Shown here: in pieces, positions 34,433 through 47,000 of the stretch
Layout of the letters: each line of letters starts with the position of its first letter
Numbering within the stretch: the first letter of the stretch is position 1
Assembly (NCBI GenBank): GCA_025267735.1
Contig: CM046307.1
Span: forward strand, 58,337,395 to 58,401,394
DNA from: Mactra quadrangularis
Taxonomy: Eukaryota; Mollusca; Bivalvia; Venerida; Mactridae
Direction of reading: 5' to 3'
Length of the DNA: 64,000 nucleotides
The notes under the pieces: model-generated
What the model saw: only the letters and a program-made list of their open reading frames with translations
The model's database searches: none
What the model was told of the DNA's origin: nothing
Made by a program: the position numbers and the translations under genes

Positions 34433-37400
34433 ATGGAGGATATAGTTGAAACCCCGTGGAGAAAAACAGTTAATTGGAATAATGTTTTCGAGGTAATACA
34501 ATATTATAACAAATATTGTTTGACAGTTTGACATTCTGCATGTTAATGTAATTTGATGTATGTACCAAATACTTTTTCTTCCCGAAATCCATGCAAGTAT
34601 ATTATTAGTTACACAGTCAGTTACTGACCGGATACGGTGTGATACCGGGTCAGTAAATTAATATTGGGTGAGAGCGTAGCTCGAGCCCAATATTTATTCA
34701 CTGACCCGGTATCACACCGTATCCGGTCAGTAACTGACTGTGTAACGAATTTATCTTACCGAGTACCCCCATCTGAATTTTAGCATCGGATCCGTCTGCC
34801 CGAATCGTCGCTTGGCTGCCATCTTGTTTATTGACCGAATGGAACCGAAACGCGACTGTTATTGACGAAAAGGACACACAATATTGACACAGTGAACTAC
34901 CCTTATCGATGTAGTTAGTTCTAATTAATTTTGGAGTAGAAAAATAAGGTTTCGTCAGCGCTATCATTTATAAATTTTGTTACTGACTGGATATTAGAAT
35001 CTACTGACCTAATATGGGATAATACATGGTCAGCACGTGACCGCTCTCGGCCAATGAAAAACGAGTATTCTGTACGAGGTAAGATAAAATTAGATATTGG
35101 TATAATAAATATAATGGAAAGAGTTGAAATACATATTATAAAAGCAATTTTCCAAGTCTTATAATAAATCATTTCACAAAAGTTATATCGACATTTTATA
35201 ATGGACATTTTCAGGAGATACTACGTTAATTCATTTATCAGATAGTAAAAGCAAAATGTTGTTACATTGCAAGAACATAACTTAGTTAGCAATAATAACA
35301 GTTATTTCACGGCGTCTCAACGCCGTGATATTGTGATGGGTATATTTTGATAGCAATGGGCAAAAGTCACGTGACATAAATCCTTTCGATTTCTACTGCC
35401 GACATTTTATTGTTGTATTTTTAATGCAGTTATAGTACAACCCATTTCCATTAAAAGTGACATAGGAAAATCATATTTGGGGGAAACCTTATAAACAATA
35501 TTTCTATCAAAAGTGCAACACACGTAAAATCAGCGTTTTTTATCAACCATTTCCGCAAATCCTTTCGACTCACATGAAAAGGAGTAGGTATATTTTCCGG
35601 ACCAGCGGACCAGTTTAGTATACGGATGCAGTAAAACAAATATGCGCATCATTATGTGTGCATAGTAGAGATTTGCCAATATTTTATTTGAAACGATAAA
35701 ATAGATAGAGTTTTGGGAAATTACATTTAATATTTATTCAAACGTAAATATATAAAAAAATCACGATAAAACATTTAATTTTTAAAATAAAAATGTTTCT
35801 TTCTTTAAAAATGCCCAGTAACATTCAAACTCATCACAGCGGTTACGTCACGCGTTGCTACTTTAATTAATTTGATAAAGGAGATAACCGCTGCGGGGAG
35901 TTTTTCTGCCATTTTTTGTCAGATCTTTACGAAACTTCATGCAATGATAACATACCATGTGATGAACGGATTAAGACAGTAACCACAACTCTACCTGGCT
36001 TAATAATGGATTTTTTCCCATTATTTTTTTGCGTTAAAGTTTTAAGATTGTTGGATATCTCTGCCATTTATGGTTAGAAGTTTATAAAATTTGATAAAAC
36101 AATTAATTACCATCTGTTGCCAAGAACTAGACGGTAACCAAAACTCTACTTGGCTTAAAAATGGATTATTTCCCTTTGTTAATTTTGCGTTAAAGATTTC
36201 AAATTGTTAGATATGTCTGCCATTTCTGGTTAGATGTTTATGAAATTTCATTCAAAGATTACATGCTATCTGTTGAAAAGAATTAGACAGTAACTACAAC
36301 TCTACCTGGCCTATTAATGGATTATTTCATTTTGTTATTTTTGCGTCAATTTTATTGTTGGATAACTCTGCCATTTATGGTTAGATGTTTATGAAATTTC
36401 ATACAATTATTACATACCATCTATTGAAAAGGATTAGACAGTAACTACAACTCTTCCTGGCCTATTAATGGACTTTTTCCCTTTGTTATTTTTGTGTTAA
36501 AGTTTTCAAATTGTTGGATATCTCTGCCATATATGGTTAGATGTTTATGAAATTTCATACAATGATTACAAACCATTTGTTGAAAGAATCAGACAGTTAT
36601 GATTACTCTACCTGGCTTAAATATGGATTATTTCCCTTTGTATTTTTATGGCAAATATCTTACATATCTTTACCAGCCCCGTGTTCAGTATCTACTGTTA
36701 GCCAACGTTACGGAAACGGGAGAACTCAACCCGCAGCCAACTCAACCTGTGCAATACAAAACACAAAGTTGGGACAACTCAATCCGTTAGTATGATATTG
36801 AGTTGTCTCGGTTTGAGCTGTCAATAGGTTCAGTTGTTCCGATTCTACCGTTACAGAATGTTCAAGGTAACTGAACACGCTGCTGGGCACGTTAATTATT
36901 GTATTCTTAAATAAATATACTTGAGACGGTATAAGACGCTAGCGCATATTGCTTGAATGTTTTTACTCTAAGGAGTATACACGGCTTAACTGTGGTTGAA
37001 GCATTTTTTGAAATGCTTATACTTGTAATTCAACAAGTTTTAAAGCAGCGAATGAATGTAATGTGTTCACTGAGCTGCGAGGGGGGCGTAAGGTATCACC
37101 TAGTACAAGGGCTTTACACTAGTATACGATATATATTGAATACTGGTATTGCAGGTTCTATAGATATATCGGATCGATCATTTCCGTATCTAACAATATA
37201 TCGATCAATGACAGTTATGTTTTTGTACAATTCAAAATCCTGGTATGCAAATCGGTTGATATCTGTTACTTACTGTTCCTGCCAAAACTATTTGTCAGGA
37301 TCTTATAACTTTTTTCTTTATTAATCATTTTCCGACGTGCCCTTAATCCTGCATGTAACACTCAAGAGAGGGGCTGGCAGTATAAAGAGATAAAATATTT

Positions 37401-40400
37401 CGTACAGCAAATCAACATCCTACTGCTTCTGGACAGTTCGGTATGGGCTTATCTGTGGACGAACTATCTAATATTATGACACACCTTTACGCAAACGTCT
37501 TAAACCGGTTACGTGATGTTTTGTTCTTGGGAAGTAGCTGTTGTGGTTAAAAGGCCTCTTTTTATGTACTTCGATTTTCAATTTTCCCGGAGACCAACGA
37601 TCGCCCCTTATTATACAGATTACTTTTGGGAACCAATAGTCACACGGATTTGGTAAGGACGGATCCGCAATGTAAGGAGCACTTGACTGAACAGAAGCGA
37701 TAAGTCATGTAAATAGCTTCAGTTCTGAAAGACTATGTTTTCCCTTTTGTCGATCTTTTTAAGCGTCATGAAAATATGAATTACTGGAAATAAATCCAAC
37801 TGAAACCAAAATCCTGTCGGCATAAAGATGGTGTCTAGATCCAGACCATTCTCGTACCCCAAGGTTATCAAGATTCTCGATCTATCTAGTAACGAAAATC
37901 TTACTAGGCTCTGGGAACGAGAATGTTACATATGAACAGGAAAACATTTTATAACATATTACTCTTTTATTACTGAAAAACCTTAACATGACATTCAATA
38001 TAATGCTTTTTGAGTTACCTTTAGATTATACTTAATAATTCTTTTTTGTTTGCCGTGACAATCAATTTGCTGCATTTCGCAGCAATTTTTTACTTGTTCT
38101 TAATTTAGTCCGGTGCAATTGTCTTTATGATAAATCAAAACCAAAATAGTCAATCAATTCGTTGTATTAGTAGATCTAATGTTAAACTTAATCCTGTTTT
38201 TCAACAAGAAATGAAAACAGTTTTTTGCCAGTCATTGAAACGAACTTAAAATGGGATTTTGTACCTCCAAGCATACGTAATTAGCAAATTAAATAAGATA
38301 CAAATCTCTAGTATTTTGCATATCATAATAAATAAGTGTATTTTTAATTTTGTTCACCTTTGGCATAATAATCGTTTAAAAGTATCCCAATTTTAGAATA
38401 CTGCAGAGTATTAAAATTGACTTAAAATCATCACTTTTATACATACTTCAATAATAAGTCAAATGAAATTTTTAACATAATAAGTATACTGAACGCTGAT
38501 GAGCTGACACTGATGTATGCCTAATAGTATAGTATTGATATTTGTCGATGTTACAATTATTTAACAGTATCATTTGTCAGTATTAGTGTCTTTTACAGGT
38601 ATTGTGGATATAGACATTTTTACTTTATCAGGTTGGGAATCTTCTTCAGGTAGTCACCTTTAATTTTTTACAGGAATGTAGTAAGCTCAAAGATGAAATA
38701 GAAGATTACGAACCCTTAGGAGATCTACTAACCGGCGAGGTCTCCTTTCCGGTCGTAAACATTTTATTATTTGGTGAGGTAGGAGGCGGGAAGTCCGCTG
38801 TGGTTAATACATTGACATCGGTATTTAGAGAAAGGATATTTAATATTGCAAGAAGTGGTAGTTCACCACATGTACTAACAACTAAGGTAACTTCTAAATT
38901 TAAATTGTTTTTTACGCCGTCTCAACACAATTTGTAAAGTTTTTCTACGACGTCCTGCTCACCTCATCTAGTTTTTCTGGACCCTTGTCTGTAACCAGTA
39001 CTCACCTACCCTAGCACAAGGACGACAACTTCTCAATTTACATTACTAACGAAGTAAAAATGAAATAATTGTCACAGCTTCATATTTTTTTAAGAGAATA
39101 TTTGAAAATTGCCGATTTTCTAGAAAATCTTGTGACGACACAGTCGTATTTCATGCATTATAGAATCATGCATCCGAATCAATATTGCATTTTTTTTTCT
39201 TAAAACCTTATTTCACATAAGAGTTTCCCCAAAAATCGTATATCTTTCATCAAAAGTCAAATATCGCTTTTTAAATCGTCTAAATGGAGTGTTTATCACA
39301 AATTTCCTTTCTAATGCGCCAGGGTCACCAAAGAGAATATTGCGTATATTTCATGTTGTAACATACAACTTGCAGTATTTTTTCACATAACTAAATTATT
39401 GGGTGATTAATTGTATTTTTAGTTTACTAAATATCCCTTATTGTCACGAGGTAGAAATGGACCAAAACCTCTTAAAATAAGACTTCATGATATGCGAGGT
39501 CTAGAGCCAGAGCACCTAATGACTAGAGACAACATGAAGTATGTTCTTCAAGGAAACATTCCTGACCGATTTCAGGTATCTATACACATTCATTTTTTTT
39601 GGTTTCAAAGATCGACGAATCATAATCATCAGCTGCTTAACACGTCATTTTAGTGGCTAATTGTGATTGGCCTATAATCGTACTGTCCATGAACTTTCTT
39701 TCGTATCTGTAAAATAAGCACAGGCCATTTGGTACAAATAACTGTTGTACGTATTTAAATCAACAGTGACGACGTTATTATAACTGGTGATCGAGTACTA
39801 GTACAGTTTACGCGCAGCGCCCAATATGTCAACTCACACGAATATGGCAGTTTTGTGCATCTGCAATGAATGTTTTAATCATATTACTTGGTCTTGGTTG
39901 CATTAAAACGGCACCGGGATAGTCACTTCCTTTAAAAGCCATATAAAGATTATTTATTTATTTGTTAATTTTAACTAAGTACATGCACTAAGTTATATGA
40001 GCAAAATGGTAACTTTAAAGGTACTAGTTCACTGATTTGGTTTTATTCTTTCTATAATTTCAAAAAACACACAGTGTCTGTAATTGTGTCTGAATAATTA
40101 ATTCTTATTATTATAAGACAAACTGACATATATTGCAAAAACTATACAATAAAAGTCACAAAAACGCACTAAAATTGTCTATACCGTGACTTTTTTACTA
40201 CTTGAAACACCATCATTTGAAGTCGTAAGTCCATTGCAATTGTCATTATCAAAACACTAATTTTCTGCATCAAAAATTGTTTCAATACATTTTGGGTAGT
40301 TTAAAAAGTTGATATTTAAGTTGAAATGTGTGAAAGAGTTAAGAGTACCTTTAAATTTAAATAAAAATCGTTTCATGACCTGAATCAAAGGAGAATTTGT

Positions 40401-43400
40401 TAAATGCTCTCTTAGTAAAGGTAGCTTGCCAATAACTATCGGATTGAAATTAACTGAACATGTGTGAGTATTAAATTAAAGCACTGGAGTGCTGGAGGAA
40501 CGATGTCCTGAACTTATTTTTTGATTAAAGAATATATTATTATGTACATTATCTATAAAATAATGTATTAAGTATCAGTTAACAGAATTTAACAAAAGGA
40601 TAGCACTAGACTTCTCAAGTGGTTTGCTCATGGCAAGGTTTATCTTACTTTATCAAACAAAATAAACTACTCAAAGAATTAATTTTCATCAACACATTTT
40701 AGGGTCATGTACAGCAGCGATCTCACCAAACCAAAGATTATTCTGGACTATTTTCTTTAACCAAAAGGAGCTGACAACTTCTCATTTTTGGTTATCAATG
40801 GGTATTTTTAACGAGATCGTTAATATTTTCGTTAAAATTTTAAAGATTTGGTGTGGAATGACAAGCTGAATTTTTTCACAAAAACAACGACTTTCTGACA
40901 ATTCATTTAAGGTTTTCCCCCAAGTACTAAGCTCTTTTGCATCAAGCTACATTCCCATTTTTTTCACGCATTTTAAGTCAAATTAACGTTTTGCACTTGC
41001 AATTTATTCACAATTAAAATTACTCTTAGAATCGTCTATTTCCTATAAATATTTGTTTAAAATTCCGTACATACTTATACATATTCATTCCAAATTATAA
41101 TTAAACTCTATAACTTAAATTCGCTCAAGTAAACTTTTAATGTGACACTTTGAAGACGACAACGTCATATCGCCGTATATTAAACATCTGGTAAGTGTAG
41201 TAGTCATATCCAAAATGGCGGATAAGTCACGTCGATAAATATTTGTTTATTTCGAGTAATAATGAATTTAAACAAGTTTTTCGACGTTTAAAAGTTGAAA
41301 CATATGCATGTTATTTGACTTCCGTAACTCTAGCTAACCATGTCAGGGTTGTCTACAGTCACGGAACTTCCGTAACTCTAGAATCTTGGTCTAGAGTTAC
41401 GGTACCGTAACTCAAGCCACTGCTTAATATAATACGATCATTTAATATTGTTTATTACTATCGAATGATGTAATTATGTTACGCATATAACAGGCATTGT
41501 CAAAATCATCGTAGGCCCTTTTTACTCCAACAAGTAATCATTGCAGTTGTCACGGGTTGAGTTGTCTACGGGTTGAGTTGTCCCGTCTCCATTGCAAAAT
41601 TTATATGTCCTGAGAGTAACCTCCCTTTTCCTGAAGAGTTTCAAGAACGACAACACAAGCCAGCGTTGTATTACATTTAAATGAGATGTTAATGAGTTTC
41701 ACGCTTGAACTACGCCTCTTCGTCTATGTTGAAAATTGTTGAAGCGTGAAAAGAGTAATCTTATACTTTCTTGTTACCATTGGAACGATGCTAAATTAGC
41801 ATCGTTCCAAAAACTAGCATTTGCCTACTCACATCCGTAGCAATCAGAATTGTATACGATTTAATTACATACTATCGACAAACATGCAGTGCAAAACCTA
41901 GTGTTTTTTAAGTTACGAGTATTTGTCAATAATCATATAACAAACGTTGGCCTAAAATGCTTATTTAAGCGTCATTTGTACAAAGATTGTATGTGACCTA
42001 GTATAAATACAATGCAAGAATGACAATGTTATAATCATATCAGCTTACTATCCCTCTTGTAGGAATTTTGACGAATAAACTGCAAATATTTTGCAGTACA
42101 CTTATAGGAAAAGCATTTTAATTTAACTCATTCGTTAAAAATTCTAAAAGTCTTTGTTCAAGAAGAAGTAGTTAGGAATTTTCTGAGTGCAAAATCTTAC
42201 GAATTTTGATGATGATTCAGTAGATAATATCAGTTTATTATTAAATAGACAGTAACAATTAATGGGGGTCTAGCTAATACAACTACCCATAATATTTTAG
42301 TTAATAGTTTGCTCATGTATACATTAATTTATCTTATATTTTATAGCTTGATCCAGCTGGAAATATATCTGAGGATATGCCTGGCTTTAACAAAAATCCC
42401 GAATTACACGATAGAATACACTGTGTGGCATTTGTTCAAGATGCTAGTATAGATAACGAAAATACTTTAGAATTAAACGAAAACATAAAAGACATACAGA
42501 CTGTCATGAACAATCTTGGTAAGTGAAGCTTGTTAACTATGGATTATAGTTCATTGTTTTATCACTGTCGGTAGATTATATTATTTCACGGCGTCTCAAT
42601 GTCGTGATATTGTGATGGGTAGATTTTTGTAGCAATGGGCAAAAGTCACGTGACAAAAATCGCTTCGATTTCTACTGCCGACATTTTATTGTTGTTTTTT
42701 TCATGCAATCATTGTACAGCCCATATCCGTTAAAAGTAGAAACATAGAAATAAAAATAGAAACATAGAAAAATCATCTTTTTCCAAACCATATAAACAAT
42801 ATTTTTATAAACACACGAAATATCAGCGTTTTATATGAACACATTTCCGCAAATCCTTTAGAGACACTTGAAAAGCTCCCCAGTTTTTAATTTGTTCGAA
42901 TAGATTATGTTTTCTCGGGTCCGAATAAATCTTTTCACGTGTAAAAATGTCTTTTGAACCTTACATTTCTAAGTTTCTATATTTGCTGGCTTTCTTATAA
43001 AATTATGATTTCTATGATTTCTATTCGAAATAGCTTGCCTTTTGTAATTAGGCACAACTTTTCGCAATTGAGATAAACATTAAATCGTTCCGAGTATCGC
43101 GCTAATACCAATCGAATGAGCAACATCTACCAATCGAATGAGCAACATCATACTAGTCCATCTTTGGGGCTGAAAGAAGGGAAGTGACCTAAAAGAAGTC
43201 ATATAATGAGTATACTTACTATAGACATTTTTGAGATAGTTATTAAACCCATGGAGCCCAAACCATGAAGTGTAACCCTGGAGGACAGGATATACAGGCG
43301 TATTTTACACCAACATTCAACACAATGCTATTTTGAGTTCCCTTAAGATTATACTTTACTGTTTTTTGTTTTGTTTTGTTTGCCGTGACAATCACATTGC

Positions 43401-44085
43401 TGCATTTCGCAGCAATTTTTTACTTGTTGTACTAAGTAAATACATCACGACCAGAATTTAAAAAAAACATCATAAAAGCAGTGTTAATATCGAGGTTCAT
43501 TTCTGTTGATCAATTACTAAACTGTGATCATTTTTTCAGATGTTCCTCAAGTTGTTATACTGACTAAAGTGGATAGTGTCAGTGAAGAAGTATACTACGA
43601 TACTGCCAAGATATTCAATAGTACAAAGGTTAAGACTTGTGTAGGGAAGGCAAGTATAAACCTCTATAATGTGGTATGATGAAAAGACGTTTGCTTTTAA
43701 CTAATCAATTCTAACTTATTTGCATGCAACTGACTACACGGAATTCAAGTATTTTCTTACGATTTCAATGCATATATTGGTTTATTTTTCAACATAATAT
43801 TCCATGTATCAATTGGAAAATACATTTACATGTCATTTGTAGCATATTCATATCGTTGTTTAAGCAAACTTTCTTTTTGTTTTATTTAAGGTTTCTGAAT
43901 TCTTCGGAATACCAAGAAACTCTATATTCCCAATGAAGAACTACGAGCGTGAAACAGAAAATGACCCCTGTATTGATACAATAGCTCTATTAACATTGAA
44001 AGGAATTTTAAATCAATGTGATGCTTACCTCTGTAATCATTATAATACCATTAATGAATCTTACAGAGTTGCGCATAGGAATTAA
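34433..44085 (+). CDS. IFI44L-like: IFI44-like GTPase, gene 2 (6 recognised exons, 300 aa)
   Basis: Exons: 34428-34492 (ATG at 34433), 38674-38886, 39423-39575, 42347-42518, 43540-43649, 43891-44085; stop TAA. Their lengths equal gene 1 exons 4-9 except for one codon. P-loop GEVGGGKSA (54-62), DMRG (114-117), DMPG in place of gene 1's DTPG, and TKVD (208-211) are visible, so nucleotide binding is plausible. The first exon begins after TTGTTTCAG, five bases before the ATG. The ATG aligns with an internal Met of gene 1, so either gene 2 starts here with a noncoding 5' exon, or earlier coding exons exist that I could not find. The fifth intron starts GC, not GT. No membrane segment. It is followed by gene 3 in tail-to-tail orientation. 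It is a recent tandem copy of gene 1. Confidence 0.85.
34608..34746. mobile_element. 139-bp near-perfect palindrome in gene 2 intron 1
   Basis: GTTACACAGTCAGTTACTGA (34608) and its complement ending 34746 are arms of about 60 bp, running on through CCGGATACGGTGTGATACC and GGGTCAGTAAA to a short centre at GAGCGTAGCTC. Arm identity is very high, so it is young or maintained. It can extrude as one long hairpin. Confidence 0.85.
35303..35911 (+). repeat. 0.6-kb interspersed repeat, copy 2
   Basis: The second copy of the family at 8036, from TTATTTCACGGCGTCTCAAC to GCGGGGAGTTT. Its right end runs straight into the 155-bp tandem array. It lies in gene 2 intron 1. Confidence 0.75.
35906..36650 (+). 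repeat. Minisatellite, unit about 155 bp, nearly 5 copies
   Basis: The anchor word CTGCCAT recurs at 35906, 36061, 36217, 36368 and 36523, giving spacings of 155, 156, 151 and 155 bp. Each unit holds GGTTAGATGTTTATGAAATT, then TAGACAGTAACTACAACTCT, ACCTGGC and TTTCCCTTTGTTATTTTTGC with moderate divergence. It is in gene 2 intron 1, directly after a repeat-family right end. It could be the core-repeat part of a larger element. Confidence 0.85.
37847..37925. mobile_element. 79-bp palindromic mini-element, copy 2
   Basis: CATTCTCGTACCCC to GGGAACGAGAATG, the same length and ends as 1242-1320, including the internal GGTTATCAAGA. It lies in gene 2 intron 1. Confidence 0.65.
37982..38097 (+). mobile_element. 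Hairpin-ended interspersed repeat, copy B (3' part)
   Basis: It shares TTGAGTTACCTTTAGATTAT, TTTGTTTGCCGTGACAATCA and the terminal hairpin TTGCTGC-ATTTC-GCAGCAA plus ACTTGT with copies A and C. It is truncated on the left. Gene 2 intron 1. Confidence 0.55.
40019..40350. mobile_element. TTAA-flanked piggyBac-like MITE, copy 1
   Basis: A 332-bp element with short inverted ends AGGTACT and AGTACCT lies directly between two TTAA tetramers (40015-40018, 40351-40354). The interior matches 58952-59303 in sequence and order (CAGTGTCTGTAATTGTGTC, ACAATAAAAGTCACA, GATATTTAAGTTGAAAT). TTAA duplication is the piggyBac signature. It lies in gene 2 intron 3. No coding capacity. Confidence 0.7.
41782..41808. 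repeat. Perfect short hairpin in gene 2 intron 3
   Basis: GGAACGATGCTAA and TTAGCATCGTTCC face each other with one base between them. This is 13-bp perfect arms, in AT-rich DNA of no other visible structure. Confidence 0.7.
42582..43085 (+). repeat. 0.6-kb interspersed repeat, copy 3 (3' end missing)
   Basis: It matches 8036-8500 closely (CACGGCGTCTCAA, TTGTGATGGGTAG, CAATGGGCAAAAGTCACGTG, AATAGCTTGCCTTTTGTAAT) but lacks the GGTTACGTCACGCG end. It is in gene 2 intron 4. A tandem doublet of ACCAATCGAATGAGCAACAT follows at about 43108-43149. Confidence 0.7.
43210..43427 (+). mobile_element. Hairpin-ended interspersed repeat, copy C
   Basis: A full-length match to 9610-9820, from TATACTTACTATAGAC to the hairpin TTGCTGC-ATTTC-GCAGCAA analogue and ACTTGT. 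It is in gene 2 intron 4, about 110 bp before exon 5. Confidence 0.55.
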
Positions 44086-47000
44086 ATGCATTGTAGTAAT
44101 TTACTTACATGTCAAAGTGTACAAGTTTATATTGTGATTTTATGTACTATACATGTATATCGAAAAAGTTTCTAGCGTTTCACGTGTATGAATTTATGGA
44201 AGCCAAACCATCGACGTTCTTTTGCAAGCGCTTGATATATTTTATCAATTAGACAGTTCTGAATGTGTAAGATAGCTTTCGCCACATACAGCTTTAATGT
44301 TTAAAAATATAAATCATTCGTGAAAACTTAAAGTGGTACATAATGTAAACTAATGAACCGCATATTGAATGCTAGTTCATGCTTGGAAACATTGGAATCT
44401 TAAAAAGAGACTTTATATGAGTTATCATTTTGTGACATGTTATGGTAAGAAAATGTGCATATGTAACAGGCACTTGGTAATACAGATGCTTAAAACTTAG
44501 TTATTTCATTAATTGCATAAGTGCCTCAGACTAAAATGCCTACAAATGCACTCGTCAGTTGCAAAAATGACTAAACTTCCAAGAACTTTCTATAACAAAG
44601 TGAACAAAGTGCCTGAAAAAGTAAATAAAACAGCATAAATAATAATATACTTTCGATTCATTATAATAATATTATGTAAATAAACATGACATTATAAAAA
44701 TTACAAAATGTTGTTGTTATATAAAGATGATGTCTCGTATGATAAACGTTAAAAATCATGGTTTATTACATACAATTTCTAAGGCCCAAAAATACTGGAC
44801 ACTTAACATACTACGTGCTGTCTGAGAAAGAAAAGTTTACATGTTTTGAGGGGACCTGGTAGTGACATCTGCATGGCAAACCATCTAATCCACGATTATA
44901 TGAAAGGATGTATAGAATGTACTAACGGAGACCTCAAACAACCTTAACATTAATAACACTAATACTAGAGACAGTGCTGGTCGTGGACTGTTCAGATAAA
45001 ACTTGTATAGCTTGCATGAAATAACAACTAACTTGCAGGCATTGCAAGGGAATAGAATAAAAATATTATTCTGTGTTGATGCAAAAATGAACCCTAGTTG
45101 TACTTCCTTGCAACAATTTCTGGACTTCTAAGTGTGAGACAACTTATTTAGCATTTGCACGAGTGTATCAATGATGGACCTTGATAAATGCTACTAGTCT
45201 GATATTGGTACACTAGCTTTCAGCCCCACCTGACAATGGTGCCCGAAAGGAATCTTTCATCAGTGGTGACAATATTGTTTCTTTTGATCACAGTGGTCAT
45301 AATAGAAATGTTGTATCTACAAATGTATACTTATGTACCAGTAATATGTTTAATAAAGTATGTAATCTACTTTAATGCTCGATCTCTTCGCATTGGATAA
45401 CTATGAAACTGACAAATGAGATCAGATTACACTGTTTCTTATGGTGTCTAAGGGTCAAGTGTCTTTATAAAACATGCGGATTGAGAGAAATGTGACCCTT
45501 AAAATCTATCATCTATTTATTTAATATTTAAGCAATTTTGAAATTATTGACTAAGCAGTCTTAATATACAAAATGCCTTGAACATGTACATGCTTATCTT
45601 TTTGTAGACAATAATGATTAGGTACTATTTAGAAACTTGTAACTAGTTCGATTCTTCTCGTTGAACACTTCGATTTAATTGTTATAAGTGACATAGGAAC
45701 ACTAGTTAGACTGTTTTACCAAATGGTGAAACAGCTTTGTGAGGTTGAGAGTTAAAGTCTTTCCTGTAACATCTTTCTTTCTTAATGTTTTATTCATATA
45801 TCATTATAAAGCTTTTTACCAACATCCCCAGTGCAATTATTTGCCCACTGTTTATTTCAGTGAGGAAACCCCTTAGTTTCTCTTGTTTTCGTTGTGTATG
45901 CTGTCTTTCTTATGACAAACAGTTATAACAAACCCTCATTGCGTATGACTATGTGGGGGGGGGGGGTATATGCTAAGGAACTGTTGCTGATCTCGTTTAC
46001 TTTTCACACTCCTTTACATACACTTAAAGGTTTATGTACTAAAATTAAAAAGAACAGTAAGATAGTACTAAAATGTATTGAATAAAAAGTAATTACAATT
46101 GTAGATAATAAAATACATTATTCAATTATTTCGTACATCATATATATAATACTAGTCTTCAAGGTAAATATCAAGTCATAAACCAATAAAATTATGATTT
46201 ATCATAAGCTGTTGGTTTGTGTTTTTTAAATCACATGATCTTAAATCAAGCAGGTTTTAACCGCCTTCTAAATATATTCCCATAATCAACCAAATGGTTG
46301 CCATAACGTTTACATATTTCAAGAAAACACCTTTTAAGCTAATAATTGATACTGATACACTTAACAACTTTTCTGAGTACACAAATTTCCCCTGCAGATA
46401 ATTTCAACGGTTGTTAAAATATATAAACGCAATTTTGTGAGTCATTTATGGGATACTATATATTTCATGTGACACTAAAAACGTCAATATCTACCGTGTA
46501 GTAACCGACTTCCAAGATGCACGTGCATTTCGCGCTTTTTACTAATATGAGCCAAACGGTTTACATTTTCACCTTTATTTTGTACATGTTGATATCACCT
46601 AAACTTTCACTAGCAGTTAGTATGAAACGAATTAGCTTGAAATGAAGAGACCAGGCTATCGAAATAATACGTGCTGGCTCATCAGTTCGAGAGGTAAATT
46701 GACTTGAATTGCTAAGTCATATCTTGTTTGCATCATATTCATCACTGAGACATTCTAAGCATAGCTGCAATGCAAAAACATTCAACAATCGCGACAAAGT
46801 GAACCAATGTTTCAGCTTTCCCATACTTTCAAGCGTAAACCCTTGCGATGAAACGTTTAAGAAAGTTTTAGCAAACCGGAAGTGTTTAAGACCTGCCAAG
46901 CCAGATGTATAACGACAAGACGGCAAAATGGGCTATGATACCCCACGATATCATTCAGAACTACATAATCTCATTGCGAGCAAGATGTCTCGTAGTTATA

